NCBI GenBank assembly: GCA_963674835.2
Contig: CAXXKC010000003.1
Span: 2,356,001 to 2,420,000, forward strand
Direction of reading: 5' to 3'
DNA: 64,000 bases
DNA from: G963674835 sp963674835
Lineage (GTDB): Bacteria > Planctomycetota > Planctomycetia > Pirellulales > Thermoguttaceae
Shown here piece after piece: positions 1-9,601 of this stretch (position 1 is the first letter of the stretch; every line of letters starts with the position of its first letter). The translations under genes were made by a program, and so were the position numbers. The notes beneath the pieces were generated by a model. The model saw nothing but the letters and a program-made list of their open reading frames with translations. It made no database searches and was not told the DNA's origin.

Positions 1-2
1 TC

Positions 3-3000
3 CCACAGATGCTTAGTGCACCGGTCGTGGCCAACGACGGCACCAGCCAGGTAGAGGAAACGACAACCTATTACTACGCCGTTGCCGCCGTGAACACCTA
101 CGGCGAGACGACGCCCAGCCTGGAGGTCAGCGCAACACTGGCCAAGGGCCAAAGCGCGACGTTGAACTGGGCCAACGGTGCGAATGCCGTGCCGGCGAGC
201 GCGTATAGGATCTATCGCGGCACCAGTGTCGGCGACCTGAGACTTCTCTGTACCGTTCGTGCCGAGGAGACATCCTACACGGACCTGGGTGCCAAGTCTT
301 CCGGCGGCTGGGCCCTACCGTTCGAGTATTTCACCGAGTGGACCACGTCGAACTGGTACGCCGCCTTCGTACAATCCAACAGTACGATCGACCCAGTCAA
401 CGGCGTCAGCATCAACGGTCTGTCGTACGGATTCCCGTATTCCGACCAGGGAGGTGTCTCGACCAATATCTGTTTTGCCCCGGGCGCTATTCCCGAGAAC
501 ATCACGGTCAACCTCGGCACGGCCAGTGGCCCGAGTTTTGTGACGCAGAGCCTGGCCGACGCCATCGCCGGCACGGCCTACGAGCAGACCTTGGTGGTCG
601 GCGGCTCCGGCACGGGGACGCAGTTCTCGGTTGTTGGTTCAGACTTGCCGAGTTGGCTCTCGCTGGACGGCGACACGGGTGTTCTCAGCGGCACGCCCCC
701 AAGCACGGCCGAAGCCGTCACGTTCAACATCCGGGCCAGCAACTCCGCCGGATCGGTTGTGATGCCGTTCGGCCTCACGGTCGATGCGGCGTCGCAGACA
801 CCGCTGAGCTTGGCCGGCTCGTCCAACGGAACCTTGACGATCGGCGTTACCGACGTTGGCAAGTCCTTCTCGATGCACGTCCTGGTCAGCGGCGGCTCCG
901 GAAGCTACACGATGAAGCTTGCGCCCGATTGTGCATTGCCAGCGGGAATGGTCATCAACGGGCTGGAAACTGGATTGTCCAGCGAGAACGGGATCATTAC
1001 GCTGGCCGGCTCCACGACGACGTCGTTCACCCCTGATGACGTCGGTATCGTGGTGACGATAACCGACAACGACCCGAAGATAGCCAGCAGCCTCAAGCCC
1101 ACGCTGTATATCGAGGTCAATCCATCGTTGGAGATCACCACGTCGAGCCTGGTTGCCGCGGTACAGGGCGAAGCCTACTGCCAGACGCTGACGACCAATA
1201 ACTTCAGCTCCGGCGTCCGATTTGAGGTTACGTCGGGCAAGCTGCCTACGGGGATAACGCTTACGCGTTGGGGTGTCCTCTGTGGAACGCCGACCGAGCA
1301 CGGTACGTTCTCGTTCACCGTGACGGCGAAAGACATAGCGGACGGCACGGCAACCCATACCTTCGGCAGTTTCCAGGTCGAGACGTCAATCCCGTCGCCG
1401 ATCACGTTCACCACCACGTCGCTGCCCGTAACGGCTCCCACCGCCGACTATGACGAATCCATTCTTGTGACCGGCGGCCAAGGCACGCTGGCTGTCGCAC
1501 TGGTGAACGGCGCCCTGCCCGAGGGGCTGTCGCTATCGACGCCAGCCGCTGGCGCGCCGAGCATTACTGGGGTGGTGAGTGCGGCGCCCGGGGTCTATTC
1601 GTTCACGTTGAGAGCAATCGACAGCCTCGGCAGCGCCACGTACCAGGCGTATCAAATGGTCGTCAATGGTGTCACGACGAACACGCAGAATCTGGCTACC
1701 AACGCTACGACGCTCGTGATCCACGGGTATGGAGTCGATACGGAAACGCCCTCGAACAACGTGGTCACGCTTTCGTCCGGCGCCGTGCAATCGGTTGCCG
1801 CCCCGTCGTCCACAGAACTGCTCGTAACCCTGGAACCCACCATTACCCCGCTAACCGCCGGGGTTCTGAATGCAACGGTGGCGACGAACGGACTGCCGAG
1901 CACAACCGCCCAGGTGGCCACCGTCGTGGGCACCTCGACGCTCACCGTCACCGCCAACGCCCACGCGCTGGCCGCCAATGCCACAACGCTGGTCATCAAG
2001 GGCTCGGGCTTCGATACCGACGCGACGCAGGGGACGAACCAAGTGACGCTCTCCTGCGGCACGGTGCAGTCTGTCACCGTCGACTCGCCCGAGCAGTTGA
2101 CCGTCACGCTGGCCGGACCGCTTAACGAGGGAGCGCTCACCGCCACCGTGACGACCGATGGCGTAACCTGTGCCAACGTGCGGGTGGCCACGATCGTGGC
2201 CGCTTCGACGCCCACGGTCGACACCAGCGCCAACGGATTATACACCAATGCCACAACGGTCGTGCTCTACGGCAACGGCTTTGCCCCGACCTCGGGCACG
2301 ACGCCCTCGGTTACACTGGCCTGTGCCAGCGGCACAATCCCCGTCGGAGCGGTTACGGTGGACTCGGACTACCAATTGACGATCAGCGGCGTGGATCTCA
2401 GCAACAGCGGAGGTCTCCTCACGGCCGTTGTGACGATCGACGGCGTCTCCAGCGCGGAGACTCCGGTTGCCACACTACTGAATGCCGGGACGCCGGTGAT
2501 CGGTGTACCGTCGCAGACGAGTTTCTGGTCGAACGCCACAACGCTGATCGTCAACGGTAATGGGTTCAGCGGCGAACCGACCGTGACTTTGACGGGCGAC
2601 TATTCGGCCCTCGGCCCGCGTCCGATTAAGGGCTTCACGACGACCTACAACACGACGAATCAGATCACGCTCAGCAACCTCAGCCTTCCCTACGGGATTC
2701 TAGAGATCACCATCACCGACCAGGGCAGTGGGTATACTTCGGTGCCGACGGTTACGTTCAGTGGCGGTGGCGCAACGACCCAGGCGACGGGCGTGGCCGT
2801 GTTGGACTCGGAGGGCCACGTTACCGGCATTACCCTCACGAGCCCCGGCATCGGCTACACGTCTGCTCCGACCATCACGTTCAGCGGCGGCGGATATACC
2901 ACAGAGGCCACCGCGATCGCGGCGTACGACACGCTTCAGTCTCTCATGGTCGAGGTCATCGATCCAATCAATGGCACAAGCAATGAGCCAGCCGTGGCCA

Positions 3001-5306
3001 ACGTGAAGGCCGCAACGGACAACAACGCGCCCACGATCACCTCAAGCTCGATCAACCTCTCCAGTGAGACCGCCACGCTGACCATCAAAGGAACGAACTT
3101 CGACGCTGCCGGCACCAACTACGTGACGCTGTACACGGACGGCGGCTCGACCGCTTTGCCGGTAGCTGCGATCGCATCGACGGCTACCAACATGGGAATC
3201 CAGAACGTGGTGGCCAATAGCAGCGGCACGGAGCTGACCGTAACGCTCGCCGGCCCTCTGCCGCCGGGAGACCTCTACGCCTCGGTCATCACCGACGGTG
3301 TGCCAATGTCGGGCAGCCCCGTGCAGATCGGCACCGTCAGCCCCCTTGGTATTACCACAGCCACGACGGCCCTCTCTCAGAGCCCATCCCTGGTGGTCAT
3401 CCAGGGCACTGGATTCGATGGTACTGGAACGAATGCCGTGACTCTTCACACAGGCAGCTCTCAGACTGAGCCCCCGTTTCAGACTCAGCTCTCGGCTAGC
3501 CACATCGCCTCGGTCGTGGCTGACTCCGCCACGCAGTTGACCGTGATCCTTAACAGCGCCACGCCATTGCCGGCGGGTCCACTTGCGGCGACGGTCGTCG
3601 CCAACGGCGTGTCGAGCGGCAACCCGGTCCAGATCGCCGAAGTGGTCGCCTCTGGACCGACGATCGAGTTTTGCTCGACCGACCTGGCCGTCACGGCTGA
3701 GACCCTGGTGATCCAGGGCGAGGACTTCACCGGGACAACTTCCGTGACGCTCTCCACGGTTGCCGGTGCGATCACCGGCGCAGTCAAGAGTTTTGCCGTT
3801 CACAGCGACGGCACGCGCATAACCGTCGTGCTCAATTCGTCCGAAGCGCTACCCATCGGCCAGCTCTACGCCACGGTCACCACGGCGACCGCCACGAGCG
3901 ACACGGTTCAGGTTGCTACTGCGGTGGCCAAGCCCGTCATCACTCCTAACACAACCCGCTGGTCCACTGCCTCGTCGCTACTGACCCTTCGAGGCTCGGG
4001 CTTCAGCACGACGGCCGCAGATAACGGCGTCGTGCTGTCGAGTGGGGCCGGTGTCGCCGTGCGTTCGACCTCCGAACAGATCATCATCCGCTTCACGGAG
4101 GCCCCGACCGCCGGACCGCTGTCCGCCCAAGTAACTGTCAACGGCCATGCCAGCGAGTCGACCGTCGTTGCGCTGGCCGTGCCCAGCGTGACCTTGAGCA
4201 AGGCACACCTACCGATCACGGCAAATACGCTGACCATCACGGGCGTTGGCTTCGATCCGACCGCCTCGCACAATCAGGTCGCTCTGTCCTCCGGTTCCGC
4301 CACGGTCGTGTCGGCCACGTCCACACAACTGGTCGTCCAGTTCGTTTCGACACCCAACATCGGGGAGTTGATCGCGACGGTCATCGTCAATGGCGAAAGG
4401 ACTTCTGCGCAGGTAGCGACCGTGACCGCCACGATGCCATGGATGGTGAGGAGCGCCGCCAATACAACCATCCACAACAGGCTGTACACGAGCGCGTGGG
4501 CGACGACCGAGGCATTCGATATCGGGCAAGCCCTGCTGATGATCGGCGGTACAACGAGGATATCGAGCATCCAGGTGCTGGACCATCGCATACCAGTCCC
4601 CAGCGGTGGCGGCGGAATGGTGAACCCTGGCGGCGAAATGGTGGACGCCGAAAGGGAACTGGCGGACATCGACACGGACATGTCCACGATCGATGAAACG
4701 ACCTTCGTGGGGCTAGAGACGCCGCCCAGCGGCGGTTCGTCCCCTGCCGCGGCATCCATACCGGCGATTACGAATGTGAACGTGACGGCTGCGACTTCGG
4801 CCGACGATGTGAAGTTCGTTTGGACGGTGCACTGCGACGAAGGTGCCGGTTCAACTGAACTGGAGATCGACGGCACGACGATATCGTTCTCGTCGATCAC
4901 TTCTAGCGTTAGCGGTGCGACGATCACGTACACATACACGGGTCCGTGCACGGCCGGCCGCCACACGTATATCATCGGTGCTATCGGTCCGACGGGCGTT
5001 GCGGCCAAGATGGCCGGTGGCACTTTCATGGTCATGCCTGCCACGCCGGCCAGTTCGGACGCGGGGGCGACGAGTGATGATTCAAATACGAACACGATAA
5101 TCACCTGGAGTGCGCCGGACATCGACAGCGTCGAGAGCAGCGAGCCAACGACGGATGCCAAGGCAATGGATGGTTCGAAGATTGGGATGGTGATGGCCGG
5201 GAGCAGTGCCGTCGGCACGGTCACGCGGCGGTCCTGGCGAATGCGTCGGCGAGAACGGAATTCGACAGGGTCCAAAACCATCCCATTCCGAAAAGCACAC
5301 ACATAA
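3..5306 (+). CDS. Large Ig/IPT-repeat surface protein (5' end outside window)
   Basis: The frame is open to the window edge, so the protein is longer than the roughly 1,765 residues visible. The first ~100 residues resemble a fibronectin type III module. About four putative-Ig (He_PIG-like) modules follow (residues ~175-260, 270-370, 375-470, 470-555), with the typical pattern of a low-complexity strand, 'LP.GL.L', then 'G.L.GTP'. From ~565 to ~1,480 there are nine IPT/TIG-like repeats of roughly 85-105 residues. They share the core L-x-I-x-G-x-G-F-D followed by T-N-x-V-T-L-S-S-G, at about residues 565, 660, 750, 845, 1022, 1128, 1232, 1323 and 1407. Two GYTSxPTxTFSGGG units sit between repeats four and five (~906-967). 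No catalytic motif or membrane anchor is visible. The C-terminus is Arg-rich and looks unfinished. Architecture suggests an extracellular adhesin or structural protein; the function is unknown. Confidence 0.85.
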   Translation, partial: PQMLSAPVVANDGTSQVEETTTYYYAVAAVNTYGETTPSLEVSATLAKGQSATLNWANGANAVPASAYRIYRGTSVGDLRLLCTVRAEETSYTDLGAKSSGGWALPFEYFTEWTTSNWYAAFVQSNSTIDPVNGVSINGLSYGFPYSDQGGVSTNICFAPGAIPENITVNLGTASGPSFVTQSLADAIAGTAYEQTLVVGGSGTGTQFSVVGSDLPSWLSLDGDTGVLSGTPPSTAEAVTFNIRASNSAGSVVMPFGLTVDAASQTPLSLAGSSNGTLTIGVTDVGKSFSMHVLVSGGSGSYTMKLAPDCALPAGMVINGLETGLSSENGIITLAGSTTTSFTPDDVGIVVTITDNDPKIASSLKPTLYIEVNPSLEITTSSLVAAVQGEAYCQTLTTNNFSSGVRFEVTSGKLPTGITLTRWGVLCGTPTEHGTFSFTVTAKDIADGTATHTFGSFQVETSIPSPITFTTTSLPVTAPTADYDESILVTGGQGTLAVALVNGALPEGLSLSTPAAGAPSITGVVSAAPGVYSFTLRAIDSLGSATYQAYQMVVNGVTTNTQNLATNATTLVIHGYGVDTETPSNNVVTLSSGAVQSVAAPSSTELLVTLEPTITPLTAGVLNATVATNGLPSTTAQVATVVGTSTLTVTANAHALAANATTLVIKGSGFDTDATQGTNQVTLSCGTVQSVTVDSPEQLTVTLAGPLNEGALTATVTTDGVTCANVRVATIVAASTPTVDTSANGLYTNATTVVLYGNGFAPTSGTTPSVTLACASGTIPVGAVTVDSDYQLTISGVDLSNSGGLLTAVVTIDGVSSAETPVATLLNAGTPVIGVPSQTSFWSNATTLIVNGNGFSGEPTVTLTGDYSALGPRPIKGFTTTYNTTNQITLSNLSLPYGILEITITDQGSGYTSVPTVTFSGGGATTQATGVAVLDSEGHVTGITLTSPGIGYTSAPTITFSGGGYTTEATAIAAYDTLQSLMVEVIDPINGTSNEPAVANVKAATDNNAPTITSSSINLSSETATLTIKGTNFDAAGTNYVTLYTDGGSTALPVAAIASTATNMGIQNVVANSSGTELTVTLAGPLPPGDLYASVITDGVPMSGSPVQIGTVSPLGITTATTALSQSPSLVVIQGTGFDGTGTNAVTLHTGSSQTEPPFQTQLSASHIASVVADSATQLTVILNSATPLPAGPLAATVVANGVSSGNPVQIAEVVASGPTIEFCSTDLAVTAETLVIQGEDFTGTTSVTLSTVAGAITGAVKSFAVHSDGTRITVVLNSSEALPIGQLYATVTTATATSDTVQVATAVAKPVITPNTTRWSTASSLLTLRGSGFSTTAADNGVVLSSGAGVAVRSTSEQIIIRFTEAPTAGPLSAQVTVNGHASESTVVALAVPSVTLSKAHLPITANTLTITGVGFDPTASHNQVALSSGSATVVSATSTQLVVQFVSTPNIGELIATVIVNGERTSAQVATVTATMPWMVRSAANTTIHNRLYTSAWATTEAFDIGQALLMIGGTTRISSIQVLDHRIPVPSGGGGMVNPGGEMVDAERELADIDTDMSTIDETTFVGLETPPSGGSSPAAASIPAITNVNVTAATSADDVKFVWTVHCDEGAGSTELEIDGTTISFSSITSSVSGATITYTYTGPCTAGRHTYIIGAIGPTGVAAKMAGGTFMVMPATPASSDAGATSDDSNTNTIITWSAPDIDSVESSEPTTDAKAMDGSKIGMVMAGSSAVGTVTRRSWRMRRRERNSTGSKTIPFRKAHT

Positions 5307-5537
5307 ACCGGCCGCCACCGAATCGCCCAGAAGTCGGAATCTTGGCGCGTCTTCCGTCACATTGCCGAGCCAGCACCGAGCAGGTTACTCGGTCAGTTTA
5401 TAACTTGCTGCTGAAACCGCTCTAACCGTATCCAGTCGTCTCGACCGACAAGTTTGGACAAGAACGGGTCGTGCCGTAACACCATACGGCCGTGGTCGAT
5501 CGGCGGGCTAGCGACGTCTCAGAGGAATGTAGAACGT

Positions 5538-6012
5538 CTACTCGGAGGCGGTAGCGCCGAACGTCGCACGGTACGGCGCCTCCTCGGCGTCCTTACCCTC
5601 CGCCTGCTGGTTCTCGTGATTGCCCATGGCCGGATATGGCCCTCGGGCAGGACCATCAATATCGCTTCCAGGGTTCCATCCGCCTGAAGCGTCAATTGGG
5701 AATCACAGGTGATGTGAAACCTTGGGAACACGTCAAGGACAGCCTGGCCGAGGGGCGTGCCCCGCCACGAGCCATCGACAACACGGTATAATTGGGCGTC
5801 GCGCTTCATGATGTTGTGCACGATCACCCGAGGCGTGCCCGACGGGTCGATCACCGAGTTGGAAGCCAGAATCTGGTGGATGTAGGAATTCAGTGACATG
5901 GGCCGCTGGTGCCACGGCGGCACGTTGGGCTCAATGCGATCCGACGACAGCGCATCGCCCCCGCTGTGAGCATCTAAAGAAACTCGCGACGACGAACGCG
6001 GCTTTGGTTCAT
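5538..6012 (-). pseudogene. Broken Tat-leader gene (internal stop and frame changes)
   Basis: On the minus strand an ATG at 6012 is preceded by a good ribosome binding site (AGAGGA, 7 bases upstream) and begins MNQSRVRRREFL, a twin-arginine leader start. A TAG stops it at codon 13. Protein-like sequence continues in a second frame (about 5899 down to 5630: SLNSYIHQILAS..., GTPRVIVHNIMKRDAQ..., FPRFHITCDSQLTLQADG). It then appears to switch to a third frame that ends with a short acidic tail at a TAG at 5538-5540. I do not recognise the family. The pieces together look like one small Tat-exported protein gene that has decayed. The alternative is an intact short gene starting at 5899, which lacks a convincing ribosome binding site. 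Confidence 0.4.
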
Positions 6013-6257
6013 GGTGTGATCCTCTGTGTAATGGGGAGGATGTGGGACCGCACCGGAGCGAATGCTAGCTGGGATGATTCAATCGTGTGAGAACCGACGT
6101 ACCTCCGGTTGCATTCAAAAGCGCAATCACCTGGCCCGCCGTTCACCGACAGCGCCACAACGACCGGCACCCACCAACGAACTCTGACATTCGCCATTCA
6201 TCTGCCACTTCTCGCACCAATTCCCACCTTGACTTCCGCCGGTCGCCCACCATTTCT

Positions 6258-7658
6258 TCACCCGACGTCCAATCGCGCACCGCGTTGCTCAACCACGCGT
6301 CGCACTTCCGCCGGATCCAACGTTCGCAGATCGCACTTCCGAGCCGCACACATCGCCGCAGCGATGCCGGCCGCTTGCCCCATCATCGAGCATGTGGTAC
6401 TCACCCGCGCCGACGACAGTGCAAGCTGATCTGCCGAGACACATCGACCCGCCGCAAGCAGGTTCACCCCGTCGCGCACGATCAGGCAACGCAGCGGAAT
6501 CTGGTACGGCGGCACGCCCAGCGCGTCCTTTGGCAGAATGTACGTCCGCTTGTCGTCGTCGGGTTTGTGGCCGTCCAAATAGAACACACCTCTCGCGATG
6601 GCATCGTCAAACGCCCGGCCTGCGCGCAGGTCGTCCACCTTGAGCACATACTCACCCACAACGCGTGCCCCCTCGCGAATCCCGATCTGCGGCGAGCAAC
6701 CGTCGTAGCGCCACGGCTTGTCTTCCACCTTCTGATAATACGCCAAAACCTCCATCGCGCGCCGCCGCGCAGCCACCTCCGCGGCCGAGAACGACTCTGT
6801 ATCGGTAGCGTCGAACTTCGGAATCTTGATTTTCAGCGAGCTGCCGCCCGGCCCATTGGGCCAGATGCTCGTCATGGGCAACTCCTCGCGCTTGTCGATG
6901 GGATGAAACCAGCCGTCCGGCAGCGGCGGCCCCGCTTGGCTCGCCTTCACATGTCGAACGAAGCAGTGGATCGACATCGGAAGCTGAAACCCGTCCTCGG
7001 GCCGCCCCTTCATCGTCGCAAAACCGGCCGTCCGCGCAACGTCGGCTTCGCCGGTACAATCGACGAACTGCCGGGCGCGGATCGCCTCAGGTCCCGACTT
7101 TCCCGCCACAATGCACTCACCGATACGCCCCGATTCATCGACGCACACGTCCACAAAGCGCGTGTGCAGAAGCAGCTTCACTCCCCGTCGCAGCAGCAGT
7201 TCCTGCAACACGATCGCCAAAACGTGGTGATCGAACACGCGCGTCGATTGCCTCGGATAAGGAGAACGATACGCGGCCAACGCTTTGAACTTGTCCAAGT
7301 CGGCCACGATCGCATCGAACACCTCTCCTTGCCCGGCCGTGTCGCCGCAGAAATTGGCGACACCGCCCACGGTCAGGTCGCCGCCGGTAACTGCAAACCG
7401 TTCCACCAGGACCACTCGCGCCCCAGACTTCGCCGCGGAACACGCCGCCGAGACGCCCGCGATGCCGCCCCCCAAAACCGCCACGTCCGCTTCATAGCGG
7501 ACGGGCACCTTGCGGCTCCAGGTGACTTCGGGCACTCGCTCACTGTGGTCAGGTTGCGATCCCGCCGGTTTGGCCTTCTCGGCGCCCTCACCCTTCCGCA
7601 ACGTGAGCGAGCCGGCTGCAACCGCTGCGCCCAAAGACAGAAACTGTCGTCGTCTCAC
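6258..7658 (-). CDS. Tat-exported FAD-dependent oxidoreductase
   Basis: 466 residues, read from a GTG start at 7658 with an AGGAG site 9 bases upstream. The N-terminus MRRRQFLSLG followed by an Ala/Gly-rich segment is a twin-arginine signal, so the folded flavoprotein is probably exported. A Rossmann dinucleotide-binding motif is clear: GGGIAG at residues 63-68, ending with Glu86. TGGDLTVGG and NFCGDT follow, as in the FAD_oxidored family (PF12831) common in Planctomycetes. A second conserved stretch is the 'DCTGEADVA' segment around residue 195. The substrate is unknown; relatives are usually annotated as putative secreted dehydrogenases near glycosidase genes. The GH29 gene upstream on the same strand lies about 250 bases away, so co-transcription is possible but not shown. 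Confidence 0.85.
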   Translation of the reverse strand: MRRRQFLSLGAAVAAGSLTLRKGEGAEKAKPAGSQPDHSERVPEVTWSRKVPVRYEADVAVLGGGIAGVSAACSAAKSGARVVLVERFAVTGGDLTVGGVANFCGDTAGQGEVFDAIVADLDKFKALAAYRSPYPRQSTRVFDHHVLAIVLQELLLRRGVKLLLHTRFVDVCVDESGRIGECIVAGKSGPEAIRARQFVDCTGEADVARTAGFATMKGRPEDGFQLPMSIHCFVRHVKASQAGPPLPDGWFHPIDKREELPMTSIWPNGPGGSSLKIKIPKFDATDTESFSAAEVAARRRAMEVLAYYQKVEDKPWRYDGCSPQIGIREGARVVGEYVLKVDDLRAGRAFDDAIARGVFYLDGHKPDDDKRTYILPKDALGVPPYQIPLRCLIVRDGVNLLAAGRCVSADQLALSSARVSTTCSMMGQAAGIAAAMCAARKCDLRTLDPAEVRRVVEQRGARLDVG

Positions 7659-7906
7659 AAAACCAACTCCTGCTCAAAGAGTCTCCGCTACGCACACTTC
7701 TCCTCTCGCATCGGTGTACCAAGCCACCGTCTTTCAAGCGATTTCTTCGCGTTCCTTGGAGAACTAAGCACTCTTCATGGTCTCGCGAATTCCCGATACG
7801 ACTCCACCCCGCTGCGGGGATCAACAAGGCGTCTCGTCTGTTCCCATCTGATGTGTCGGCGAGAACCAAGCAAGGCCGGACTTCCAGCGTGTATTGGTGG
7901 CGGCGC

Positions 7907-9304
7907 CTACTTCAAGTAGATCTCTACCACTGGGATCTCGACGGGCGGCTTATCGGCGGGAAACTTGAGCGTCAAGTCCGTTTGGCTCGCATCTTTGCCT
8001 TGGTCGACGAGAATCTCGGAGGCGTCATGCAGGAACTGGGTGTAGGCCACCTTGTCGGCTACGCCGGGGAGCGTCAACTTGCCATCGGCCGGGTACTTCA
8101 ACAAGTGCAGGTACAGACGCTTCGTCTTGGGGTTGTAGGTGTAGAGCGTGTCGGCCGGGGCCGTGAACTCGGCGGGCGCTTCGGTGCAGCCGTAAATCGA
8201 ACGGCAGTTACCGTGCATCCATTCCCCCATCTTCCGCAAGCGGTCTTGCGCCCGATAGTCGAACTCGCCGCGTCCGGTCGGACCGACGTTCAGAAGCAGA
8301 TTCCCACCGCGGGCCACGGACGTGATCAACAGTGTTAGTAATTCTGCGTTCGTCTTCCACGTCTTTTCGTCGCGGTAGTACCCCCACGATCCCGAGAAGG
8401 TCTGGCACGTTTCCCAGTCGTCATAGGCCTTCCCGTCGGCCTGGTTTCCCTTGCCCTTCTTCTGTAATTCGGCCGCCGACACCTGTTCCGGCGTGGCGAA
8501 ATCGCCTTCGTCGGGCAGATCGAGGCGATTGTCGACCAAAATGTGCGGCTGCAGTTCGCGGGCCAGCTTCAGAAGTCCCGCGGAATCCCAATCGTCGCGG
8601 CCTTTGCCGAACTTGCCGGGGAACGAGAAGTCGAACCAGACGATGCTGATCTTGCCGTAGTTGGTCAACAGTTCGCGAACCTGGTTCTTCATGTATTGGC
8701 GATACTTCGCCATATCGCGGCCTTGGTTCAACTTGGCGAAGTTCTCCTCGGTGAAATCCTTCTCGCTTGCAGGACGCAACGGGTGCACCCGGTCGATGGT
8801 GTAGTCGGGGTGGTGCCAGTCGATCAGCGAATAGTAGAAGCCGACCTTGAGGCCTTCGGCGCGAAACGCCTCGACATACTCCTTGAACAAGTCTCTCTTG
8901 CAGGGAGTGTTGGTGGCCTTGTAGTCGGTGAATTTCGAGTCGAACAGGCAGAAGCCTTCGTGATGTTTGGCCGTCAGCACAACGTATTTCATGCCGGCTT
9001 CTCTTGCCATCTTGGCCCACTGGCGGGGATTGTAGAGGTCGGGGTCGAAGTGCTCGAAATACTTCTCATACTGCTCGTTGGTGATCCGTTCGCGATTGCG
9101 GACCCATTCGTGGCGGGCCGGCAGCGCGTAGAGTCCCCAATGGATGAACATGCCGAAACGGCCATCGCGCCACCAACCCATGCGCTGATCACGCGCCTCT
9201 TTCGTTTCCGCCTGTGCTGTTCTTGAAGGAGTGAGGGTTTGACAAAGCGTGGCGGTGACGAGCAAGGCGCCTATGAGATACGAGCGGCGAAGGGGGGGCA
9301 GCAT
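7907..9304 (-). CDS. Secreted alpha-L-fucosidase, GH29
   Basis: 465 residues with a Sec signal peptide (MLPPLRRSYLIGALLVTATL, cleavage probably after the AQA near residue 32). A GGAGAG site lies 8 bases before the ATG. GH29 landmarks are present in order: GRFGMFIHWGLYALPARHEW (residues 48-67), the histidine pair in TAKHHEGFCLFDS (111-123), VGFYYSLIDWHHPDY (154-168) and the nucleophile motif IVWFDFSF, with Asp225 the likely catalytic nucleophile. A short beta-sandwich region follows to the C-terminus, as is usual for the family. It would release alpha-linked L-fucose (possibly L-galactose) from extracellular glycans. A second, quite different GH29 enzyme is encoded at 11925-13535. Confidence 0.92.
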   Translation of the reverse strand: MLPPLRRSYLIGALLVTATLCQTLTPSRTAQAETKEARDQRMGWWRDGRFGMFIHWGLYALPARHEWVRNRERITNEQYEKYFEHFDPDLYNPRQWAKMAREAGMKYVVLTAKHHEGFCLFDSKFTDYKATNTPCKRDLFKEYVEAFRAEGLKVGFYYSLIDWHHPDYTIDRVHPLRPASEKDFTEENFAKLNQGRDMAKYRQYMKNQVRELLTNYGKISIVWFDFSFPGKFGKGRDDWDSAGLLKLARELQPHILVDNRLDLPDEGDFATPEQVSAAELQKKGKGNQADGKAYDDWETCQTFSGSWGYYRDEKTWKTNAELLTLLITSVARGGNLLLNVGPTGRGEFDYRAQDRLRKMGEWMHGNCRSIYGCTEAPAEFTAPADTLYTYNPKTKRLYLHLLKYPADGKLTLPGVADKVAYTQFLHDASEILVDQGKDASQTDLTLKFPADKPPVEIPVVEIYLK

Positions 9305-9601
9305 GGTCGGGCTCTCCGTGAAACAAAGTGGGACAGATGCAACGGAACCGGCGAATGACGTCTGCCCGACGCGGGAGGTACGCTACATTTGTCATCCCAA
9401 GCGTCGACGGCTGAACAGACGGTTTCCATGATACCTTCTCGATGGTGAGATAGCGAGATCCTGGAGAGAAACGTCTTCGATGCGTGTAGGGAAGACGGCT
9501 GCATCCCTTGTCCTTGGTCGTGGACAGCACAGGTGTGTGGGCATATTATAGACGGGCCAGCTGCTATGAAACCCGTTCACAACGGAAGGAGCTTTGCCGC
9601 C
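9305..9601. promoter_or_regulatory. Divergent intergenic region between GH29 and glycosidase-like gene
   Basis: About 300 bases separate two outward-facing secreted-enzyme genes, so both promoters should lie here. I see no confident -35/-10 pair. The stretch 9533-9601 is open in frame with the downstream gene, but the ribosome binding site at 9587-9591 (AAGGAG-type) argues for a start at 9602. Confidence 0.35.

Noticed and set aside
1700..4400. Regularly spaced similar segments suggestive of a CRISPR or DNA-level tandem repeat
   Set aside because: Similarity is at protein level (IPT-like repeats) and the nucleotide copies are too diverged and long for CRISPR.
6087..7919. 610-codon plus-strand open frame opposite the FAD oxidoreductase
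   Set aside because: It is antisense to a protein with clear FAD and Tat motifs; its translation is Arg/His/Pro-rich with no motif. It is a GC-driven shadow.
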